Source: CAZADH01 sp964483805 (GTDB taxonomy: Bacteria; Muiribacteriota; Ozemobacteria; Ozemobacterales; Ozemobacteraceae). From it: a DNA stretch of 14,972 bases. The DNA lies in the NCBI GenBank assembly GCA_964483805.1, contig CAZADH010000140.1, positions 1 to 14,972 of the forward strand, written 5' to 3'. Within the stretch, counting starts at the first letter, position 1. Each line of letters begins with the position of its first letter. Positions 1 through 6,967 of this stretch are shown one piece after another. Below the pieces are notes generated by a model that was given only the letters and a program-made list of their open reading frames with translations, did no database searches and was not told the origin of the DNA. A program made the translations under genes and the position numbers.

Positions 1-2
1 AG

Positions 3-161
3 GGGCATTCCATTTTGGGCACCGGCGCCAAGGAACCCAACCTGGTCGAGATCATCGTGGTGGTCAAGTGGTTCGAATACGGCGCGCTGCGCCAGACCCG
101 TCTGGTCACCTACAAGGCCAACACCAACAGCTTCAACGTGCGGACGTCAACGCGGTTCTGA
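3..161 (+). CDS. PilV/GspI-like minor pseudopilin, C-terminal fragment
   Basis: Only the last 52 codons are present; the gene enters from the left edge in the third forward frame and ends at TGA 159-161. The fragment contains LVEIIVVVKWFEYG followed by RQTRLVTYK. This is the beta-strand pattern (alternating V/I, then W, a Gly turn, then R-x-x-x-L-x-T) typical of the C-terminus of PilV/GspI minor pilins. The call rests on this pattern and on two prepilin genes following immediately, the next starting one base after this stop. The N-terminal methylation motif lies outside the window, so the exact minor-pilin class is inferred. The probable role is a periplasmic component of a type IV pilus or type II secretion pseudopilus tip. 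Confidence 0.6.
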   Translation, partial: GHSILGTGAKEPNLVEIIVVVKWFEYGALRQTRLVTYKANTNSFNVRTSTRF

Positions 162-162
162 G

Positions 163-858
163 ATGCAACAGCAAGACAACGAAACACGTACCAACAGGGC
201 GGTCGGCGAATCACGGGCACGGCCCCACGCCTGGTCTGGGCCCGGCCGCCGCGGCTTCAGCGTGGTCGAACTGTCGGTCGCGGTGGTGATCATCGCGCTC
301 ATCGCCACGACCCTGATCTACGTGTTTCGCAGCAACCTGAGCACGTGGCAGTGGGGCACCGCCCACATGGGGTTCAATGCCAAGGTGCAACTGACGATGA
401 AGCAGGTATTCACCGACATCAAGGCCATCGGGCCGGCGATCGGCGTCGATCAGAACGGCACCTTGTATTTTCAGGGCGAAAAGATCGGCGACATGCAACC
501 GAACCTGGTGCAGATTCTCGATCTACCCAGCGACACTGCGTCCGAGGGGCGTCGGGTCGAGTTCGGCCTGTACGACCTGAACAACCCGGGCCAACGCACG
601 AAGGTGGCCTACTATCTCGACAGCGCGCAGCCGAACGAGCCGCCAACCCGCCTGATTCGTGAGGTCACCGATTACAACAACACGGTGCGCAAGAAGGTGG
701 TGGCCGAGCGGGTCACCAACCTGTTCTTCCAACGCAATCCGGCCGACATTCAGGAACTGCGGATCCGCATGGACATCGGCGACGACGAGAACTCCACTCT
801 GCGCGAACATCTGGCGTTCGCCGTGCATCTCGACACGAACCTGGTGTGCGTCAAATGA
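163..858 (+). CDS. PilW/GspJ-like prepilin (type IV pilin-like minor subunit)
   Basis: A 231-residue protein with a class III prepilin signal. Basic residues RRG (29-31) precede the prepilin peptidase site, then FSVVE with the conserved Glu at mature +5 (E36), then a hydrophobic helix to about residue 55. The rest is a soluble globular domain. ATG 163 is the only start before the cleavage site in this frame, so the 31-residue leader is real or nearly so. It is longer than the usual 6-10 residues and carries Pro/Arg-rich sequence. Its position between a PilV-like and a PilX-like gene, and its size, favour a PilW/GspJ-type minor pilin inserted in the inner membrane and assembled at the pilus tip. 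It overlaps the next gene by ATGA (855-858). There is no clear Shine-Dalgarno, so translation is probably coupled to the preceding gene. Codons 463-471 (L-Y-F) form an AT-rich island described separately. Confidence 0.8.
   Translation: MQQQDNETRTNRAVGESRARPHAWSGPGRRGFSVVELSVAVVIIALIATTLIYVFRSNLSTWQWGTAHMGFNAKVQLTMKQVFTDIKAIGPAIGVDQNGTLYFQGEKIGDMQPNLVQILDLPSDTASEGRRVEFGLYDLNNPGQRTKVAYYLDSAQPNEPPTRLIREVTDYNNTVRKKVVAERVTNLFFQRNPADIQELRIRMDIGDDENSTLREHLAFAVHLDTNLVCVK
463..475 (+). repeat. AT-rich motif copy 1 (TTGTATTTTCAGG)
   Basis: Inside the PilW-like gene. It differs at one base from TTGTATTTACAGG at 2609-2621. It is read as TTG-TAT-TTT-CAG, with codons uncommon in the surrounding GC-rich gene. 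Confidence 0.5.
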
Positions 859-1514
859 AGCGAACGATGCACCCCGACATGCCGGGCCGCCCGCCCACGA
901 TGGGCGTAGGGGGGCAGGCGCCCGAGCCCGTTTGCCGCCACGAGGGCGGCCCGAAACGTCAGTTTCGGGCAGTGCAAACGACCCGCCCGCCCACGATGGG
1001 CGCAGCACACCGGGGCCTCCCTGCTAAAATTGAGGTGAGACGAGGGTTCATCTCGATGGTGGCGTTCATTCTGCTGGTGGTCATGGCGGTCATCGGTGTG
1101 TCGTACTGGTCGGTCTCGCGACTGACCACCGACCAGATTGTCAAGGAGTCGCACCGGATCAAGGCGCGCAATTTGGCCCAGGCCGGGGTCGAGAAGGTTC
1201 GCATCAACATGCTGAACCAGTACACCATGGGTAATTTCGATCTGTCGTATCCGGGCAAGTTCAACAAAGACGGCACCGACAAAGAGTACGCCATCGATTT
1301 CGGTGACGGCCGCTACCGGGTCGAGTCGGTGACACCCTGGAAACTGCCGAAAACGAACCAGAAGGCATTCGGGCTCGACTACTACAAGAACCGCGTCAAG
1401 ATCGGCATCTACGACATCTGGGAAGTCACGGTCACCGGGGAGGTCCCGGGCAGCGGTATCCAGGCCCGCATCCGCACCCTGATCAAGGTCGTCCGCTCGA
1501 CGATTCAGTATTGA
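855..1514 (+). CDS. PilX/GspK-like prepilin
   Basis: The recognisable protein begins at RRG-FISMV (codons about 1038-1061). This is a prepilin peptidase-like Gly-Phe site, followed by a hydrophobic helix and then RIKARNLAQAGVEK, a pattern typical of PilX and GspK families. Mature +5 is Val rather than Glu, as is usual for GspK-type tip pseudopilins. ATG 855 overlaps the upstream stop as ATGA, which favours coupling and gives 219 residues with a 64-residue leader. That leader is unusually long because a hairpin repeat element (887-1002) lies in it and stays open in this frame. GTG 1035 would give a normal four-residue leader (MRRG) but has no obvious ribosome binding site. GTG 846 is also possible. 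The function is inferred as a minor subunit initiating pilus or pseudopilus assembly. The Pro/Gly-rich leader has no resemblance to a pilin. Confidence 0.7.
   Translation: MKRTMHPDMPGRPPTMGVGGQAPEPVCRHEGGPKRQFRAVQTTRPPTMGAAHRGLPAKIEVRRGFISMVAFILLVVMAVIGVSYWSVSRLTTDQIVKESHRIKARNLAQAGVEKVRINMLNQYTMGNFDLSYPGKFNKDGTDKEYAIDFGDGRYRVESVTPWKLPKTNQKAFGLDYYKNRVKIGIYDIWEVTVTGEVPGSGIQARIRTLIKVVRSTIQY
887..1002 (+). repeat. Structured repeat element bounded by 20-bp direct repeats
   Basis: CCGCCCGCCCACGATGGGCG occurs perfectly at 887-906 and 983-1002, 96 bp apart and therefore in the same codon phase. Each copy contains the hairpin CGCCCA-cga-TGGGCG. Between them, GCCGCC/GGCGGC (934-939 with 945-950) and GCCCGAAAC/GTTTCGGGC (949-957 with 962-970, loop GTCA) form hairpins. 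CGTTTGC/GCAAACG (929-935 with 974-980) encloses both. The design resembles REP/BIME or MITE-type elements. Its position in a pilin leader, where little sequence constraint is expected, suggests insertion. Whether it occurs elsewhere in the genome cannot be seen here. Confidence 0.6.
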
Positions 1515-1525
1515 CTTTGTATTGA
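1511..1525 (+). repeat. AT-rich motif copy 2 (TTGACTTTGTATTGA)
   Basis: Overlaps the stop codon of the PilX-like gene (TGA 1512-1514) and extends into the intergenic space. The first 12 bases are identical to copy 5 at 6731-6742. No -10-like hexamer lies 16-18 bp downstream, so it is not a standard promoter. Confidence 0.55.
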
Positions 1526-1554
1526 TCGCTTGCTCGGAGGCACCGAGAAGCATC

Positions 1555-1561
1555 GGAAAGG
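1555..1561 (+). promoter_or_regulatory. Ribosome binding site deciding the ATG 1570 start
   Basis: GGAAAGG lies 8 nt before ATG 1570. It supports that start over the in-frame TTG at 1522, and ATG 1570 also yields a clean signal peptide. Confidence 0.6.
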
Positions 1562-1569
1562 CAACACCC

Positions 1570-2880
1570 ATGCATCACCCGGATCATGCACGTTCCTGGG
1601 GTGTGGCGACGGCGCTACTGGCGACCGTCATCCTCTGGATCGGTTCCGCGCCGGTGCTGGCTCAGGGCGCCAATCCATTTCAAGGTTTTTCGGCCCGCGT
1701 GACCGGCGACATCTACAGCCAGGTCAAGGTGATTCAAGATGTTGACGGCGACGGCAAGAAAGACCTGGTGTTCGGGGCCACCGACGGCCAGATCCACCTC
1801 TACTCGTCGCGCGGCAAAGAGATTTTCGCCGGCCTGTGGCCGAAACACACCGGCGGCCCGGTGCTGGCCGATGTGGGCGTGGCCGACCTCGATCACGACG
1901 GCCGCGAAGAGATCGTCTGCGGTTCGTACGACGGCAAGGTCTACGGCCTGAACCTCTGGGGCAAAGAGTTGTGGGCCTACGACACCCGCGGCACCGTGCA
2001 GATGTCGGGACCCGAGATCACCGATCTCGACGGCTCGGGTGACCTGCACATTTTTGCCGGGTCGCAAGCGGGCACCGTGGTCCACCTCGACGGCACCGGA
2101 CGGGCAGTCTGGGAAGCCGGCATGCGCGGCAAGGTGAGCGCGCGGGTCGTGGCATCCGACCTCAACGGCGACGGCATCAAAGAGATCGTCGCCAAAGACG
2201 ATTCGGGCCAGGTGGCGGTCTTCGACCAGCGCGGCATCCGCATGAACGGCTGGCCACGCGACACCGCCGAGAGCGGCTACTGGCCGTTCGAGGTGGGCGT
2301 CACCGATTTGAACGGCGACGGGCAGAAAGACGTGTTCACGACCTCGCCCAACAAGAAGCTGCAGATCTGGGACCGCACCGGCAAAGAGCAATACGCTGTA
2401 CCACTCAGCGACGGTGCCCACTCGGCCCCGCGCGTCGTCGATCTCAACGGCGACGGCCAGGTCGAGTTCGTCATCACCCAGGCCGACGGCACGGTCAATG
2501 TGGTCTCGAAAGACGGCAAGCCGCTGCCGGGCTGGCCGTACCGCTGCAAAGACTCGTTCTACGGGCCGCCGCAGATCTTCGATATCGACGGCGACGGAAA
2601 GCTTGACATTGTATTTACAGGATGGAACCCCAACGGCGAGGGCAAGCAGGCCGGTTACGTCATGGTCTTGAACCGTGAAGGCAAGCCGGTTCCCGGCTAC
2701 CCGCTCTACGTCGGCAAGACGATCGCCCCGGTGACGGTCGCCGATCTCAACGGTGACGGGTGGCTCGAGATGGTGATCGCCGGCGGCATCAACTTCACCG
2801 ACGAACAACTGCATGTCGTCCCGTTGAAGGCCAAAGTGCCGCTGCACATGGCCACGATCGCCACCGAGGTCACCTTCTGA
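1570..2880 (+). CDS. Secreted FG-GAP/VCBS-repeat beta-propeller protein
   Basis: 436 residues. A Sec signal peptide (hydrophobic 12-26, cleavage after VLA at about residue 31) is followed by eight repeats of about 45 residues from residue 57 to the C-terminus. Each repeat opens with a DxDxDG-type calcium loop (DVDGDGKKD, DLDHDGREE, DLNGDGIKE, DLNGDGQKD, DLNGDGQVE, DIDGDGKLD, DLNGDGWLE; one is degenerate, DLDGSGDLH). A strand pattern and a short G-K/E turn follow each loop. This is the FG-GAP/VCBS propeller family: periplasmic or surface proteins that bind calcium and usually mediate binding or adhesion. It follows a PilX-like gene by 55 nt and precedes a secreted TPR gene by 8 nt. That position recalls PilY1, a calcium-binding propeller encoded after pilX, although the fold family here is FG-GAP and no PilY1 similarity was established. 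Codons 2602-2622 form an AT-rich island. Confidence 0.85.
   Translation: MHHPDHARSWGVATALLATVILWIGSAPVLAQGANPFQGFSARVTGDIYSQVKVIQDVDGDGKKDLVFGATDGQIHLYSSRGKEIFAGLWPKHTGGPVLADVGVADLDHDGREEIVCGSYDGKVYGLNLWGKELWAYDTRGTVQMSGPEITDLDGSGDLHIFAGSQAGTVVHLDGTGRAVWEAGMRGKVSARVVASDLNGDGIKEIVAKDDSGQVAVFDQRGIRMNGWPRDTAESGYWPFEVGVTDLNGDGQKDVFTTSPNKKLQIWDRTGKEQYAVPLSDGAHSAPRVVDLNGDGQVEFVITQADGTVNVVSKDGKPLPGWPYRCKDSFYGPPQIFDIDGDGKLDIVFTGWNPNGEGKQAGYVMVLNREGKPVPGYPLYVGKTIAPVTVADLNGDGWLEMVIAGGINFTDEQLHVVPLKAKVPLHMATIATEVTF
2603..2620 (+). repeat. AT-rich motif copy 3, fullest example
   Basis: TTGACATTGTATTTACAG inside the propeller gene. It is read in a frame offset by one from copies 5 and 6 (CTT-GAC-ATT-GTA-TTT-ACA), where the parallel repeats of the same gene use C/G-ending codons. 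It contains the dyad TGTA-TT-TACA (2610-2619). Confidence 0.65.
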
Positions 2881-2888
2881 GCGGACCG

Positions 2889-4259
2889 ATGGCAACGCGA
2901 CATCTGGCAACCCGTTGGTGGGTGTGGCTGGGGTTGTTGTGGGGTGGTTTGACCGGCGCCTGGCTGGCGGCGCAGACGCCCGAAGACATCGACGAGTTCA
3001 TGGCGGCGGGGAAGCGCGCCTATGAAGCCCGCCGGTTCCGCGAAGCCGCCACCGAGTTCGAGAACGTGATCATGCTCGACGGTCGCAACGTCAAAGCCAA
3101 GATCATGCTGGCAAAGTGCTGCGTCGAACTGAAACTGGTGGGCCGGGCCCGCGAGTTACTGATGCGCGCCCGCTTGCAGGCCCCCGACGACGACGAGGTC
3201 AAACTGCTGACCGAAATGCTCAAACAACCGGTCGCCCAGGACCACCCGCGCAAGGAAGGCGATCTGGCACTGCACGAGCAACTGGCGATGCTGGCCTCGT
3301 CGACGGCCCGCCCGTTCGGCCTGGTGATTCCGCCGAGCAAGGTGACGCGGCCGGCAACCCTGCCAAGCGGCAATTTCGACCAGGATGCACCCTTGGCCGC
3401 CACCGATCCGATCGCGTTCCCCGACGACACGGTCACCCGCAGCGTCGCCCAGTTCACCGCCGGTGCCGACAAGGGGCCGCTGGCGTCGGTGTTCAACACC
3501 CGGGTCGAGAAGGGGTTGATGCCGGCGCTCGACCGGTATTTCGAACTGGTCGAAGGCAACCAGGACCTCTTGTCGGAAGACGACCACGGCCTGCTGGGCG
3601 AGGGCCTCGCCCACTTCAAGCCCAGGGTCGAGAACAACCCCGACGACCGTGACTCGCGCGTCTATTACGCCATGATCTTGTGGCTGAACGGGTCCAAGCA
3701 ACAAGCGTTCGACGTGGCCAACCCGCTGCACAACATCGAAGACATGTTGTTGCCGCAACACAAGAAGTTGCTGGCCACGGTCGACAAGTGGCGGCGCGAC
3801 GAAGACACGCGCATGGCTGAGATCAAGCGCCTGGCCGACGAGAATGCCGCGGCGGCGGCGGCCGCAAGTGCCGCAGCAGCGGCGGCGTCGGCGAACGCCT
3901 CGGCGGCGGTGGCGGCGGCGATGAGCGGGTCCGGTTCGGCGGCGGGCATAGCCAGTGCCAGCTCACCCGACCAACGGCTCGATCAACAGGGGTACGAAGC
4001 CTACAAGAAGGGCAAGCTCGAAGAGGCGATCGCCTGTTACCAGCAAGGGATCAAAATCAACGCGAAGTCCGGTTCGCTGTATTACCATCTCGGCCTCGCC
4101 TACACCGACAAGGGCCTCGGCGGCGACATGGCCAGCTTCGATCGCGCCATCGAGGCCTTCAATCAAGTCATGCGCATCGAACCGGGGTCGCGGCAGGCCA
4201 AGGATGCCGAGACGATGATCAAAGACATCAACGCCGCGAAAACTTCGCTCAAGCCGTGA
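2889..4259 (+). CDS. Secreted TPR-repeat protein with Ala-rich spacer
   Basis: 456 residues from ATG 2889, eight bases after the propeller stop. An N-terminal signal peptide (Trp/Leu-rich core 10-26, probable cleavage after LAA at residue 28) is followed by a first TPR block at about 33-105 (pattern GKRAYEARRFREAATEFENV). A less defined helical middle follows, with an Asp/Pro-rich stretch. An alanine tract at about 318-357 is interspersed with Ser and Gly, and a second TPR block runs from about 360 to the end (GYEAYKKGKLEEAIACYQQG, then a further repeat ending in RIEPGSRQAKDAE). TPRs scaffold protein complexes. The operon position suggests a role in pilus or secretion assembly, but there is no specific match to PilF. 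The alanine tract is encoded by GCG/GCC runs around 3846-3920 and may be slippage-prone. Confidence 0.8.
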   Translation: MATRHLATRWWVWLGLLWGGLTGAWLAAQTPEDIDEFMAAGKRAYEARRFREAATEFENVIMLDGRNVKAKIMLAKCCVELKLVGRARELLMRARLQAPDDDEVKLLTEMLKQPVAQDHPRKEGDLALHEQLAMLASSTARPFGLVIPPSKVTRPATLPSGNFDQDAPLAATDPIAFPDDTVTRSVAQFTAGADKGPLASVFNTRVEKGLMPALDRYFELVEGNQDLLSEDDHGLLGEGLAHFKPRVENNPDDRDSRVYYAMILWLNGSKQQAFDVANPLHNIEDMLLPQHKKLLATVDKWRRDEDTRMAEIKRLADENAAAAAAASAAAAAASANASAAVAAAMSGSGSAAGIASASSPDQRLDQQGYEAYKKGKLEEAIACYQQGIKINAKSGSLYYHLGLAYTDKGLGGDMASFDRAIEAFNQVMRIEPGSRQAKDAETMIKDINAAKTSLKP

Positions 4260-4362
4260 AACAAGGGCGGGCCTCCGTGCGTATCGTGAGCCGATGAAGC
4301 CTCCCCGTTCCCACCCGAAGATCGCCACCGCGCACTGGCAGACCGCTCGCTGATCGGCGCCC

Positions 4363-6967
4363 ATGCTTGCCACCTCTCCCGTTCAGGCACAGCGACATGC
4401 CAGCGTCTGGCCGACGGCCCGAGTCATCGCCGAGTGGGCGGTGTTCGTTTTGTTGCCTTTTGTATTGCTGGCTTGGGGCATGCAAATCGCCACACAACAG
4501 AGCGACGACGCCGAGCGTCGCCGACTGGCCGATGAACTGAGTCAGGAAGCGCGGCGCCTGATCGCTGCCGCGACGCCGACCCGCGCAGTCAGCGAGCGGT
4601 TTCGCACCGGCGTCGCCAGCGACTGGCCCGCTTCGGCAACCGCCGTGGTCGTGCCGGCGGCGGCGCCGGCAATTCCAGAGCTGGAGGAACTGCGCCAGTA
4701 CATTGCGCACGGTCGCGAACCCCCGCCCGCACAAGCGGCTTCCTGGGCAAACGCGCTCGGCTGGGGTCTCGATTGGCCCGATCTGCGGCTGCGCCCCAAC
4801 GTGCCCTACTTTGCCAGCCTGCACGGCCAGAAGGCATGGGTCATCTGGGAGCGCTGTCCGACGGCGTCACCCGCGGTGCGCTTCGGTGTNNNNNNNNNNT
4901 CCCCTGCTGGTGAGGCAGGTTCGGCGCTGGACCACAACCTCCGATGAGCGGCGTGGGGCCGTGTTTTCGCGCAAGGATCGGCGCGCCTGGGGGTCGGGCC
5001 TCGTGAATCGGCAACGACTGGCCGCCGCCTGGCAGCAACGCCGCCTGGGCAACACGGGCGCGGTTATCGAGGGCGGACTGGCGCACATCGAACTGGTCAG
5101 CGGCGACATCGTCCTCTACCTGGAGTGCGATCTGCGCAATACCGCCGACGCCGCCGGAGTGCCAGCGTCATGGGCGCTTGCCGCCCTGCTGCTCGTGGGT
5201 GCCACGCAGTTGTGGCGCCTGGCCAACCGGTTGGCCATCGGCCAGACCGTGCGGGTCCGCCTCGGTTCGTTGCTGGCCCTGGTCGTCGCCCTGCCGCTGG
5301 GCGGCAGCATCCTGTTGGTGACGCTGTCGAGTTCCGATCTCGATCACGTGCAGCGGCGCACCCTGCTCGACCGGGCCTACCGCGAACTGCGCTCGTTTGA
5401 CGATGGCTTTCAGGAGGAAGAAGCCCGCGCGACGCGGATCATGACGCGCCTCGTCGATGACCCGGCCTTCGCGCGCGGCGACCTGAAAACCGTCGCCTCC
5501 CTGGCCCGGAGCTTGCTGCGCAGGAACGACATATATCGTATTGACATTCGCGACTGGTCCAATCGGCAGGTGCTCTTGCTGGCCAACGACACGGGCAACT
5601 CCGAATTCACCAAGATGACGCAGATCCTCGGCGAGTATGCGATCAACACCTTCAGTCCTGACCCGAACGCAACCTCGACCCGCATGACCCCGCTGTTGAT
5701 GGCCGCCCAGGAGCTGTCGGAGAACGTCAACCTGGTCGTCGGCGAGATCATGCAGGCCCCCCGCATCCTCTGGGTGGCAAACACCTCCGGCGCCGGATTC
5801 TACGTATTCTGGGATGTGCCGCGCACGCGCACCGGGCCGCTCGCCACGTGTTGCATGGTCCGGGGCATCGACAATTCGGTCGTCGGTTACCTGCGGCGGA
5901 CGCTCCTGAAGAATCGCAGCGTGCGCCTGGTCGGCCGGGTGCCCATCGTCAATCGATGGTACCCGCGCAACGCGGCCAATGAGGCGCTCGAGCAACTGGC
6001 CGATGTCGTGCAGACGACGGGCACGATGCAACAGGGCACAATCACCTGGCACGGGCGGCCGCATCTGGTGGTCGGCATGCCCGGCACCCGACTGGTCGAC
6101 ACGCAACTGTTCGCCCTGGTTCCGCTCGACAGTTGGCAGGAGGCACGCCAGAACGCGTGGCGACAACTGGTGTTGCTGATGTTGGCCGCGTTGGGCATTG
6201 CCGGACTGGCAGCGCGATTGCTGGCCGAGAGCCTCGTCCACCCGGTCGACGAACTGATCGGCGGCATTGCCGCATTGCGCGAGCGGCGACACGCGTTTCG
6301 CATCCCGGTCCGCTCGCGCGACGAACTGTCGCGGATGGCTGCGGCCTTCAATACCATGATTGCCAACCTCGACGAGTGGGCCATGGCCGAAGAGACCCAA
6401 CGGACCATGAATCCCGAAATGCCCGACTGGCCGGCGGGTTATCAGGCCGCGCTAACGTCCGCGGCGAATCGGATCGACGGTCGCTACTTCGATGTCTGGT
6501 CCCTTGGCCCGAACCGAACCCGTTTCGTCATCGGCGAGGTTACCGGAACCGGCGTGAATGCTGCTCTGGTCACCGCCATGCTCAAAGCCGCGTGGTTCAT
6601 CCGCCATCAGGAGGATGATGCGCTCGAGCAGTTGCCCGCATTGTGGGAGAGCCTGGTGCAGGATTACGGCCGCGGCCGCTCGCTACACTTCATCATCGGC
6701 GATCTCGACGCCGACAAACACACGGTAGTGTTGACTTTGTATGGACACGTCTCGGTCTTTCTGCGTCGTTTGGCGAACGCAGCGGCAACCGACGCCGGTT
6801 CCAGGCCGATGGCAGCAACCACGACGCCCACCCCGATGACCATGACGGTTGCGCTGACCGCCGGCGACCGGCTGCGATGTAGCGTTGGCGGTCCAGGCGG
6901 CGACGCGGCCGCACCCCCGCACTTCGACCTGGTGCGCATTGCACCCGAAGACGGGGTGCGTTCATGA
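4363..6967 (+). CDS. Membrane sensor with HAMP and degenerate SpoIIE-type PP2C domain (probable pseudophosphatase)
   Basis: One gene interrupted by the 10-N gap at 4890-4899. The frame changes across the gap, so the true gap length should be a multiple of 3. ATG 4363 is the first start after an in-frame TGA 12 nt upstream. Layout: TM1 near codons 4430-4490; a first extracytoplasmic region; TM2 (5158-5226) and TM3 (5251-5330) as a hairpin; a second extracytoplasmic region; TM4 (about 6158-6225); a HAMP-like segment (VHPVDELIGGIAALRERRH onward); then a PP2C-like domain. The PP2C motifs are altered. The first Asp of GGDYxD is Arg (6482-6484). GDVTGHG reads GEVTGTG (6533-6553). The YTDG motif is replaced by CSVGG (6878-6892). 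The C-terminal NDD motif is absent. Metal-dependent catalysis is therefore unlikely, and a regulatory role with the intact neighbour is inferred. It overlaps the next gene by ATGA. Confidence 0.8.
4453..4467 (+). repeat. AT-rich motif copy 4 (TTGCCTTTTGTATTG)
   Basis: Within TM1 of the pseudophosphatase. It matches copy 2 if one extra base is allowed. Hydrophobic residues explain T-rich second positions but not the A/T-ending codons (GTT, CCT, TTT, GTA). This is a weaker copy. Confidence 0.35.
4890..4899. other. Assembly gap, breaks the reading frame
   Basis: Ten N inside the pseudophosphatase gene. Codon phase before and after the gap implies a real missing length divisible by 3. Confidence 0.95.
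5541..5548 (+). repeat. Partial AT-rich motif (GTATTGACATT context)
   Basis: GTATTGACATT (5538-5548) shares its left half with copies 2 and 6 but lacks the TGTATTTACA half. It sits in an AT island beginning ATATATC at 5531. Confidence 0.3.
6731..6747 (+). repeat. AT-rich motif copy 5 (TTGACTTTGTAT core)
   Basis: Inside the degenerate PP2C domain, read TTG-ACT-TTG-TAT. The 12-base core is identical to the copy at 1511-1522. Confidence 0.55.

Noticed and set aside
1522..1569. TTG 1522 as start of the propeller gene
   Set aside because: It would put 16 extra residues before a normal signal peptide. ATG 1570 has a good ribosome binding site.
2603..2640. TTGACA at 2603 and 7942 as sigma-70 -35 boxes
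   Set aside because: No TATAAT-like hexamer lies 16-18 bp downstream in either case. The A/T bases are in the adjoining TGTATTTACA part, too close to be a -10.
1615..2910. Long reverse-strand open frame opposite the propeller gene (also at 5168-6400 and 10730-11896)
   Set aside because: Antisense shadows caused by GC-rich third codon positions. The proteins are His/Arg/Asp-biased with no family pattern, while the forward frames are clear families.
4260..4362. Terminator or small RNA in the gap before the phosphatase pair
   Set aside because: No stem followed by a T run and no conserved structure seen. The gap is about 100 nt.
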